Part shown: positions 1 to 4,122 of the stretch, one piece after another | Numbering within the stretch: the first letter of the stretch is position 1 | Layout of the letters: each line of letters opens with the position of its first letter | Source of the DNA: Rhodospirillales bacterium | GTDB lineage: Bacteria > Pseudomonadota > Alphaproteobacteria > SMXQ01 | Reading direction: 5' to 3' | DNA length: 7,553 nt | NCBI GenBank assembly: GCA_024638585.1 | Contig: JAHEKA010000100.1 | Span: forward strand, 1-7,553 | Notes under the pieces: model-generated | What the model was told of the DNA's origin: nothing | What the model saw: only the letters and a program-made list of their open reading frames with translations | Database searches by the model: none | Program-made: the position numbers and the translations under genes

Positions 1-385
1 CGGCGTCACCAAGTTGGTCGTTGCCAACAAATGGTCCAAGGAAATGAACGACACGATGGCAGAATTCTTTGCGCGAGAGGATGTGGAGATCGTCGGCGTC
101 GCCAGTGAACCCATGCAGCCGGAAGAATTCGACAAGATCCCTTCCAAAGGGAATGCGGATCTCGCCTATGGTCTCGGGCACCGCGGGTTTTCCGAACACC
201 CCGACGCCGAGGCGCTCTACATCGGCGGCGGCAGCTGGCTGTCCCAGCCCGTGGCGGAGCAACTGGAAGCTGAATTTGGCAAGCCCGCCTATTGCAACCA
301 GGATGCACAACTGCGTCAATTGTTGGTCAAAGTGGGGGCATGGCAGCCGATCGAAGGACACGGAAGACTCCTTGCCCTGCCATAG
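1..385 (+). CDS. Maleate isomerase / arylmalonate decarboxylase-family protein, 3' part
   Basis: The reading frame is open from the window edge and ends at TAG 383-385, leaving 127 C-terminal residues of a protein usually about 240 long. The fold is that of the Asp/Glu racemase superfamily (maleate cis-trans isomerase, arylmalonate decarboxylase): a strand GVTKLVVANKW, a helical stretch, a variable strand VEIVGVASEP, then ALYIGGGSWLSQP, a helix, and GKPAYCNQDAQLRQLL. Characterised members act on small dicarboxylic acids through cysteines in the two half-domains. Here the second-half loop reads IGGGSW, so the usual cysteine (GCTN in maleate isomerase, SCGG in arylmalonate decarboxylase) is absent. 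The first-half site lies outside the window. The substrate is therefore unknown, and the protein may be a divergent family member. No same-strand gene follows closely; the next one is 470 bp away. The family call is fairly safe, the function is not. Confidence 0.75.
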   Translation, partial: GVTKLVVANKWSKEMNDTMAEFFAREDVEIVGVASEPMQPEEFDKIPSKGNADLAYGLGHRGFSEHPDAEALYIGGGSWLSQPVAEQLEAEFGKPAYCNQDAQLRQLLVKVGAWQPIEGHGRLLALP

Positions 386-409
386 CGAGGCCTCGGCTCG
401 CGATGTCCT

Positions 410-447
410 GAATTGACCGCAATTCCTTTTCACGGGAATCTGTTTTT
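410..447 (+). terminator. Possible rho-independent terminator after the isomerase-family gene
   Basis: GAATTG (410-415) and CAATTC (420-425) form a 6-bp stem with a 4-base loop, followed by CTTTT. An alternative overlapping hairpin, ATTCC (422-426) with GGAAT (435-439), is followed by CTG and five T (443-447). Both lie 25-60 bp after the stop at 385. The stems are short and AT-rich, so strength is uncertain. Confidence 0.4.
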
Positions 448-551
448 CGGGGCGACGTCCCAACACCTGTCTCAGCAACCGGCCTTTGGCACGGGAGGCC
501 CCCCGACCATCGCTGGGACCGATGAACCTGGAGTCGTCACTTGTTTCATTC

Positions 552-569
552 ATGCCCAGAACCGGGCAT
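552..569. repeat. Short palindrome ATGCCC-N6-GGGCAT
   Basis: Perfect 6-bp arms (552-557 and 564-569) around a 6-base loop. It may be a decayed member of the ATGTCCG...CGGACAT repeat family that begins 20 bp downstream, but the core TTTTGGC is missing, so the relation is uncertain. Confidence 0.3.
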
Positions 570-588
570 TGGGGTGGGTTCGGGGCTC

Positions 589-616
589 ATGTCCGCTTTT
601 GGCTCGTATCGGACAT
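589..616. repeat. Intergenic palindromic repeat, copy A
   Basis: Arms ATGTCCG (589-595) and CGGACAT (610-616) flank a core CTTTTGGC. The 28-bp unit matches the copy at 3714-3741 at 23 of 28 positions, including an unbroken TGTCCGCTTTTGGCT. I recall this type of dispersed palindrome from soil alphaproteobacterial intergenic DNA, where it often generates spurious small ORF calls. It lies in a gene-free stretch; no function is known to me. Confidence 0.65.
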
Positions 617-653
617 TGGATTGACGGCGAGATCGGTCCTTCGGACGTGTCAA

Positions 654-683
654 CTTGATGACCGCTTATGGCCCAACCCGGCC
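654..683. repeat. Intergenic repeat, degenerate copy B
   Basis: From TGATG at 656 it aligns without gaps to copy C (1342-1368), matching at 21 of 27 positions and sharing CTTATG-CCCAA. The right arm has lost most complementarity, so this is probably a decayed copy. Confidence 0.4.
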
Positions 684-684
684 A

Positions 685-710
685 CAAGAGATCCCCTTGG
701 GGATTTCTTG
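685..710. repeat. Strong 12-bp-arm hairpin
   Basis: CAAGAGATCCCC (685-696) pairs with GGGGATTTCTTG (699-710), 12 base pairs with a single G-U, around a TT centre. In RNA the loop would open to at least CTTG. No T run follows on either strand, so it is not a standard terminator. It lies 146 bp before the PPOX-like start. It could be a decayed mobile-repeat end, a processing site or a protein-binding palindrome. Confidence 0.5.
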
Positions 711-841
711 CCGCACGGATTCCTTTTCGCTCGATCCTCCCCCGGGCCTTGCTTGCGCATCCTTTCGATAAGACTGCAATGGTGCTAGCGTCTCTGGCAC
801 ACGGGCGAGGTCGTCCGAGAACGCCAAGAGAGAATCAAAGT

Positions 842-846
842 GGGAG
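842..846 (+). promoter_or_regulatory. Ribosome binding site of the PPOX-like gene
   Basis: GGGAG lies 9 bases before the ATG at 856 and supports that start. No other in-frame start with a comparable site is seen nearby. Confidence 0.65.
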
Positions 847-855
847 CTAGGCTAA

Positions 856-1305
856 ATGGGCAAAATACCGGAAGTTCTCAACCAGCATATCCTGGACGCA
901 TATCCGGATAATGTCTGCCTCGTCGCCACCCACCAACCGGACGGGTATTGCCAAGTCTCGCCGCGCGGAAGCGTGCACGTCTACGATCAGGATACCTTGG
1001 CGTATTGGGACCGTGGCGCTGGATCTACTTATGAAACCGTAGAGAATGGAACCAAGGTCACCGTCTTTTTCCGCAACAGCAATATCGGCGGAAGCGGCAA
1101 AGGGCTCTTGCCCGCCGGCGGTGTTGCTCGTTTCTATGGCATCGCCGAGGTCCATGCCGAGGACGGTGAAATTCGGGAAAAGGTATGGAATGGCATGATA
1201 GAGCATGAGCGGGGACGCGACCCCGAGAAGAAAGGTCGCGCGGTTCTGGTCCGCCTCGAAAAGGCAGACCAGCTTAACCACAAGCCTCTGTCAGAAATCG
1301 GATAG
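856..1305 (+). CDS. Pyridoxamine 5'-phosphate oxidase-family FMN-binding protein
   Basis: The 149-residue product has the layout of a single-domain FMN-binding split barrel. An N-terminal helix (about 3-14) is followed by strand VCLVATHQPDG (20-30), then QVSPRGSVHVYDQDTLAYWD (33-52), the helix and strand ETVENGTKVTVFFRN (60-74), and a late strand ARFYGIAEVH (91-100). The SPRG turn and the N-G-x-K-V-x-V-x-F-x-R-N segment are typical of PPOX-related flavoproteins, which bind FMN or F420 as homodimers and reduce or oxidise small molecules. It is shorter than true PdxH (about 200-220) and lacks that enzyme's C-terminal PLP-site segment, so vitamin B6 synthesis is unlikely. The start has a good GGGAG site. 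It stands alone on its strand and converges with the amidohydrolase gene. The family call is solid; the substrate is unknown. Confidence 0.85.
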   Translation: MGKIPEVLNQHILDAYPDNVCLVATHQPDGYCQVSPRGSVHVYDQDTLAYWDRGAGSTYETVENGTKVTVFFRNSNIGGSGKGLLPAGGVARFYGIAEVHAEDGEIREKVWNGMIEHERGRDPEKKGRAVLVRLEKADQLNHKPLSEIG

Positions 1306-1339
1306 AAATATAACCGGTCCGGATGATCCGAGCCTTTAG

Positions 1340-1375
1340 CCTGATGTGCACTTATGACCCAAAGCGGGCATCAGG
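1340..1375. repeat. Intergenic palindromic repeat, copy C (variant core)
   Basis: CCTGATG (1340-1346) and CATCAGG (1369-1375) are perfect 7-bp arms; pairing continues inward imperfectly to CTT/AAG around the core ATGACCC. It shares TGATG and CTTATG-CCCAA with copy B, and an ATG..C/G..CAT arm pattern with copies A and D. I treat it as a subtype of the same repeat family. Confidence 0.5.
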
Positions 1376-1418
1376 TTAACGGTCCGCACGAAGGGTATGA
1401 TGCTTATAGAGGCCTGCA

Positions 1419-1466
1419 ACAGCCGTAACTTGACGCTTCGGCTGTCCATTGGAGCGGCGGCTTTTT
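1419..1466 (+). terminator. Possible terminator of the PPOX-like gene
   Basis: ACAGCCG (1419-1425) pairs perfectly with CGGCTGT (1439-1445). AGCCG can alternatively pair with CGGCT at 1458-1462, directly before TTTT (1463-1466). It lies about 115 bp past the stop at 1305. The distance and two competing pairings make this tentative. Confidence 0.35.
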
Positions 1467-1498
1467 CAAGCTCTAGAGAACCGGAAAATTGAATAGCA

Positions 1499-1515
1499 CC
1501 CGGAGGGACTCCGGG
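1499..1515. terminator. Compact GC hairpin in the convergent region
   Basis: CCCGGAG (1499-1505) and CTCCGGG (1509-1515) form a perfect 7-bp stem with loop GGA. On the minus strand it is followed by TGCTATTCAATTTT, a weak T tract. It lies about 140 bp past the amidohydrolase stop and could help end minus-strand transcripts. Confidence 0.35.
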
Positions 1516-1587
1516 GGCAAGTTCAGCGGGTCCAAAACTGTCATTCTCCCTCGGCCGATTTCAGCGGCTCAGGCACGCCCTCCAAGT

Positions 1588-1629
1588 GGCCGAGAGAATC
1601 CCCCGTTCCCGAGCAAGGGGGCCTCGGTC
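1588..1629 (-). terminator. Stem-loop just after the amidohydrolase gene
   Basis: GGCCGAG (1588-1594) pairs with CTCGGTC (1623-1629) with one G-U, and CCCCC (1600-1604) pairs with GGGGG (1617-1621); a 5-base bulge separates the two stems. It starts 25 bp past the minus-strand stop. No T run follows, so it may act as an mRNA 3'-end structure more than an intrinsic terminator. Confidence 0.35.
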
Positions 1630-1653
1630 CATTCGTCGCTTCGACGAGGCAAA

Positions 1654-2781
1654 CTAGTTGATGCGATCTTCTTCCGTCAGATCCAGCTTGAAGAGGTCCA
1701 TGGCGTTGTCCCACGTGTATCGGCGGTGCTGCGCACTCGACAGCCCCTTCAAGTGGTGCGCAACGACCTGGCGCGAATGCGGGAAAGTCATGTTGAAATG
1801 CGGGTAGTCGTTGGACCACATGCAATTCTTCTCGCCCCACCATGAGAGGAAACGCGTGCCGACGTAGTCTTCGAGGAACGTGCCGTATACGTGCTCCGCG
1901 AAAATCTCGCTCGGCTTGCGGGTGATCGGCACCGGGTAGTCGTTGCGGTGACGGTCGAAATAGTAATCCCACTGCTGGAGCAGGAATGGCATCCAACCGA
2001 TCTCGCTCTCGGCCAACAGCAGCTTGAGGTTGGGGTGACGCTCGAAGTAGCCGTAGAAGATGAAATCGAACAGCGTGTTGGCCGAATCGTTCGTCTTGAT
2101 GTTGGTGGACTCCTTGATCCCCTCGACGCTTCGCGTGTGCCCGTGCTTCATATAGCCGTGCCCGGTTAGGATATGGCAGATCACCGGCTGATCCGCCTCG
2201 GCGCAAGCCGCGAACAACGGGTCGTAGTGCTCGGTGTTGCTGAAGGGAAGCTGGGGATCGGGAACCTGCCAGATCAGCGCGCCCCGCATGCCTTTATCCT
2301 GGCATCGGTGCATTTCCTGCACGGCGCCCTTGACGTCGTAGACCGAGATTAAAGGCACGCCGACAAGGCGTTTGCGATCGGGGCTGCACCAGTCATACAG
2401 CCAATCGTTATAGAGCTTAAACGACTCCTCCTGGAGCTCGATGTCATCGACCGAGTAGAGCGCCATGCCGTAGTTGGGAAAAAGGATCTCCGCGGCAAGG
2501 CCATCGTTAACCTGGTCATCCAGACGAAGATCCGCCTTCAGCGCGCCCGGAGGCGAGTTGCGGAAGGGCACTTTGGGCAGGAGCTCTTGCAGGCGTGGCG
2601 GCAATTCCATCCAAAGCTCATCAGGCTCCATGACATGGGCATCGGTGGAGATCATTTTCGGCATCTCAGCCAGTTCTGATTCGCTCAGTTTCTCTCCCAC
2701 CACCGTGCGGCGCGGAAAGGTCCGCGCCTGCTCTTCCGACATGCCGGAAAACTTGGAGGCATCAACGTCAATTACTGCCAT
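1654..2781 (-). CDS. Amidohydrolase-2 family TIM-barrel metal-dependent hydrolase or decarboxylase
   Basis: The 375-residue product matches the amidohydrolase-related family (PF04909 type) that includes ACMS decarboxylase, gamma-resorcylate decarboxylase and related hydrolases and hydratases. Likely metal ligands are D47 and H49 in ISTDAHVMEP at the end of strand 1, H203 (with H208) in VICHILTGHG, and D325 in MWSNDYPH near the end of the barrel; ESEIGWMPFLL (258-268) is another typical family segment. There is no signal peptide, so it is probably cytosolic. About 43 residues precede the first barrel strand, and the C-terminal NAMDLFKLD resembles the family's usual ending. ATG at 2781 has GGGAG (2788-2792) six bases upstream. 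It lies 106 bp downstream of the cupin gene on the same strand, probably co-transcribed. Whether it hydrolyses, hydrates or decarboxylates, and on what, cannot be read from sequence. Confidence 0.85.
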   Translation of the reverse strand: MAVIDVDASKFSGMSEEQARTFPRRTVVGEKLSESELAEMPKMISTDAHVMEPDELWMELPPRLQELLPKVPFRNSPPGALKADLRLDDQVNDGLAAEILFPNYGMALYSVDDIELQEESFKLYNDWLYDWCSPDRKRLVGVPLISVYDVKGAVQEMHRCQDKGMRGALIWQVPDPQLPFSNTEHYDPLFAACAEADQPVICHILTGHGYMKHGHTRSVEGIKESTNIKTNDSANTLFDFIFYGYFERHPNLKLLLAESEIGWMPFLLQQWDYYFDRHRNDYPVPITRKPSEIFAEHVYGTFLEDYVGTRFLSWWGEKNCMWSNDYPHFNMTFPHSRQVVAHHLKGLSSAQHRRYTWDNAMDLFKLDLTEEDRIN

Positions 2782-2887
2782 GTTTCACTCCCATGAATGA
2801 TGATTTGCGCTCGGCCCAAGACGCCGCGCGGCGTGCTCGCCCGCGCGCTGCGGATCGCGGCCGCATTAATGGTTCGTTCTGTCGGCC

Positions 2888-3418
2888 CTAGTCGGACCCG
2901 AAGAACTTTCCTTCCGCGTAGATGCGCTTCTTGGAGGTTTCTCCGTTCTTCGGCGCGTTGCCGACCTTGGCCTCGCCATCGGCAAAGGACGTCTTGGCGA
3001 CAACGTCCTTCGGGGTGCCGAACGCCGTCAGATTATCGAGGCCGGATTCGGTGCGTACGCCGCCGCCGACACGCAGCATCACGAGATTTTCCGCTTCGTC
3101 CGCCACGAATTTGTATTTGGCGTCCTTCGGCAACATCACGCCTTCGTATTTGCCGACAACTTCGGTCCGGCCGTCGCCAAACGTGAAGGTCGCCTTGCCC
3201 TGCAAGATGATGAAGGTGTGATCCTCGCCGCCGTGGGAATGGAGCGCATTCTCTCCACCGCTGGCGTAAACTTTGATGCTCGCCCAGAGATTCTCCGCGG
3301 TGGCCAGGGGATCGTAAATGGTTCCCTGCTCCAAGAGGGGCGTACCGCGCAACGAGAACAAGACTTCCTTGTCTGTCGCCACGTTCGGGCTTCTTTCGTG
3401 AATCCTTACGTCATCCAT
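2888..3418 (-). CDS. Cupin-domain protein
   Basis: This 176-residue protein has a single cupin beta-barrel. Motif 1 is clear: H60-S-H62-G-G-E65-D-H67 followed by TFIILQG with G74, giving the usual two His plus Glu metal site and possibly H67. Motif 2 is recognisable (GVMLPKDAKYKFVAD, P97) but the usual His position is Tyr or Lys, so the metal site may have three ligands or use H67. The C-terminal 35 residues (after FGTPKDVV) are Lys/Gly-rich and probably not part of the barrel. An in-frame ATG at 3493 would add 25 residues, but ATG 3418 has AGGAG 8 bases upstream and the region before it looks like a promoter, so I choose 3418. It leads a probable two-gene unit with the amidohydrolase. Cupins of this kind are dioxygenases, isomerases or small-molecule binders; the role here is unknown. 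Confidence 0.85.
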   Translation of the reverse strand: MDDVRIHERSPNVATDKEVLFSLRGTPLLEQGTIYDPLATAENLWASIKVYASGGENALHSHGGEDHTFIILQGKATFTFGDGRTEVVGKYEGVMLPKDAKYKFVADEAENLVMLRVGGGVRTESGLDNLTAFGTPKDVVAKTSFADGEAKVGNAPKNGETSKKRIYAEGKFFGSD

Positions 3419-3426
3419 TGGGGCAT

Positions 3427-3431
3427 CTCCT
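3427..3431 (-). promoter_or_regulatory. Ribosome binding site that fixes the cupin start
   Basis: On the minus strand AGGAG (within AAGAGGAGA, 3426-3434) lies 8 bases before ATG 3418. It favours this start over the in-frame ATG at 3493. Confidence 0.8.
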
Positions 3432-3441
3432 CTTATTTCTC

Positions 3442-3453
3442 TTAGATATCTAA
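3442..3453. promoter_or_regulatory. Operator-like perfect palindrome TTAGATATCTAA
   Basis: A perfect 12-bp AT-rich palindrome in GC-rich DNA. It overlaps the -10 box (3450-3455) and the expected transcription start of the cupin promoter and lies 24 bp before the cupin ATG. That placement is typical of a repressor site. The shape would suit a MarR- or GntR-type dimer, but no regulator gene is in the window, so the binder is unknown. Confidence 0.5.
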
Positions 3454-3478
3454 TAAATGTTTCTGGCCACCTGGGCAA
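3450..3478 (-). promoter_or_regulatory. Predicted promoter of the cupin-amidohydrolase unit
   Basis: On the minus strand TTGCCC (3473-3478) and TATTAG (3450-3455) are 17 bases apart, each 4 of 6 to the sigma-70 consensus. Transcription would start near 3443, giving a leader of about 25 bases containing the AGGAG site. Inferred from sequence only. Confidence 0.45.
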
Positions 3479-3713
3479 CAGGTTTGTCGCCACGCACCGC
3501 CCACTTCGCCTTGCTTCGGTCCAGAGGATTTGACGCGCACCTCAAGGCGTTGAGCACACTCCGGGCGAAGCAAACGGTTTTGAATACCCTGGCGTTTTGC
3601 GTGTTTTCGACATTGCGGGCCCGCTTGTGGGTGAACTGCTCCCAAAAGCTAGTCTATTCGTCATGCTAGTACAAAATGGAGATGAGGGGACGCCTGATCC
3701 CAACATGTGTGCC

Positions 3714-3741
3714 GTGTCCGCTTTTGGCTATAAGCGGACAT
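3714..3741. repeat. Intergenic palindromic repeat, copy D
   Basis: TGTCCGCTT (3715-3723) and AAGCGGACA (3732-3740) form a perfect 9-bp stem with loop TTGGCTAT. This is the best-preserved member of the family and is 23/28 identical to copy A. It lies 160 bp from the tRNA-Gln 3' end. Confidence 0.65.
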
Positions 3742-3893
3742 GAGGTTAGCAGCCGGATCAGAACCAGCGGCGGGCGTTGGGCCGAAACCAGTTTATCGTT
3801 TCCAACTGATGCCCGGACGCGAGCGCAAACGGTCCTAACCTTTAGTCCCGAACTTGCAGCCTCATTCTTTTGAATGTTTGATTTGCGATCTCG

Positions 3894-3898
3894 AAAAA
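3894..3898 (-). terminator. T run directly after tRNA-Gln
   Basis: On the minus strand the tRNA CCA end is followed by AC and then five T. There is no separate hairpin before it; the tRNA acceptor/T-arm itself would be the only preceding structure. Possibly the transcript end, but weak. Confidence 0.3.
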
Positions 3899-3900
3899 GT

Positions 3901-3974
3901 TGGCTGGGGCGGCAGGGATCGAACCTGCGATCACGGGATCAAAACCCGTTGCCTTACCACTTGGCTACGCCCCA
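3901..3974 (-). tRNA. tRNA-Gln (anticodon TTG)
   Basis: Read on the minus strand, the 74-base gene folds as a complete cloverleaf. The acceptor arm TGGGGCG pairs with CGCCCCA; the D-arm is GCCAAGTGGTAAGGC; the anticodon stem ACGGG/CCCGT encloses loop TTTTGAT with anticodon TTG. The T-arm is GCAGGTTCGAATCCTGC, the discriminator base is G, and CCA is encoded (3901-3903). A U at position 1 and the UUG anticodon fit bacterial glutamine tRNA. It follows ispE by 148 bp on the same strand and has its own promoter at 4001-4029. Its 3' end faces the less compact left part of the window. Confidence 0.95.
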
Positions 3975-4000
3975 AAGCGCATGAGTCGAAAGCGGGCCGC

Positions 4001-4029
4001 ACCCTAGCGCCAATGGGCGGCGCTCACAA
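4001..4029 (-). promoter_or_regulatory. Predicted tRNA-Gln promoter
   Basis: On the minus strand TTGTGA (4024-4029) and TAGGGT (4001-4006) are exactly 17 bases apart. Transcription would start near 3994, about 20 bases before the mature tRNA 5' end. The spacer itself carries GCGCC...GGCGC. Both spacing and distance suit a stable-RNA promoter. Confidence 0.55.
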
Positions 4030-4035
4030 GATGGT

Positions 4036-4061
4036 GATGCGTGGCCGCGGGGCGGCGCATC
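4036..4061 (-). terminator. Stem-loop between ispE and the tRNA promoter
   Basis: GATGCG (4036-4041) and CGCATC (4056-4061) form a 6-bp stem. An inner CCGC/GCGG pairing around CCC is possible on the minus strand. It lies about 60 bp past the ispE stop and just before the tRNA promoter, the place expected for the operon's end. There is no T run, so termination is uncertain. Confidence 0.3.
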
Positions 4062-4122
4062 GAAGACAGCCGCCGTGTGGCGCATCTATGAAAACGGCTG
4101 GAACAGCACGGCGAGAGCGCCC

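Larger units (their letters stand above)
386..855. other. Gene-free region, 470 bp, with hairpins and repeats
   Basis: This lies between the isomerase-family gene and the PPOX-like gene, both on the plus strand. It opens with a 10-bp palindrome CGAGGCCTCG (386-395) right after the stop codon. It then holds a terminator-like hairpin pair (410-447), small and large palindromic repeats (552-569, 589-616, 654-683) and a 12-bp-arm hairpin (685-710). Short open frames here lack ribosome sites and recognisable protein character. From 711 to 841 I see no convincing promoter, although the PPOX-like gene needs one. Confidence 0.6.
1306..1653. other. Convergent gene-free region, 348 bp
   Basis: This separates the 3' ends of the PPOX-like gene (plus) and the amidohydrolase gene (minus). 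It contains palindromic repeat copy C (1340-1375), a hairpin with a trailing T run (1419-1466), a compact GC hairpin (1499-1515) and a larger imperfect stem-loop (1588-1629). No coding frame here is convincing. Its likely role is transcription termination from both sides plus repeat DNA. Confidence 0.6.
3419..3900. other. Gene-free region between the cupin gene and tRNA-Gln, 482 bp
   Basis: The left end holds the cupin ribosome site, operator-like palindrome and promoter (3427-3478). Palindromic repeat copy D lies at 3714-3741. Near the tRNA there is a small hairpin CATTC-TTTT-GAATG (3863-3876) and an A run (3894-3898). From 3480 to 3700 and from 3742 to 3862 I see neither a coding frame with a ribosome site nor a recognisable element. 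It may be decayed sequence. Confidence 0.55.

Noticed and set aside
386..395. CGAGGCCTCG palindrome right after the isomerase-family stop
   Set aside because: It is too tight to form a loop as a full palindrome and has no T run; a chance GC palindrome is likely.
668..850. 60-codon plus-strand open frame ending just before the PPOX-like start
   Set aside because: No ribosome site, starts inside repeat copy B, runs through the 685-710 hairpin, and its composition is not protein-like.
1541..2206. 221-codon minus-strand frame overlapping the amidohydrolase
   Set aside because: Shadow frame: Arg/Pro/His-rich, no family features, and the overlapping frame is a clear amidohydrolase.
3419..3493. 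25-residue N-terminal extension of the cupin protein
   Set aside because: The in-frame ATG at 3493 lacks a good ribosome site, while ATG 3418 has AGGAG at ideal spacing and sits behind a promoter.
3442..3645. 67-codon minus-strand open frame upstream of the cupin gene
   Set aside because: It covers the promoter and operator, lacks a ribosome site, and has no recognisable protein features.
3676..3873. 65-codon plus-strand open frame
   Set aside because: It translates the palindromic repeat copy D and has no ribosome site. Such CPLL...SGH-like peptides are a known artefact of this repeat type.
3901..3933. tRNA-Gln 3' end as a phage or island attachment site
   Set aside because: I looked by eye for a second copy of the tRNA end in the left part and found none; no integrase is present. 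Kept only as an inference about the boundary.
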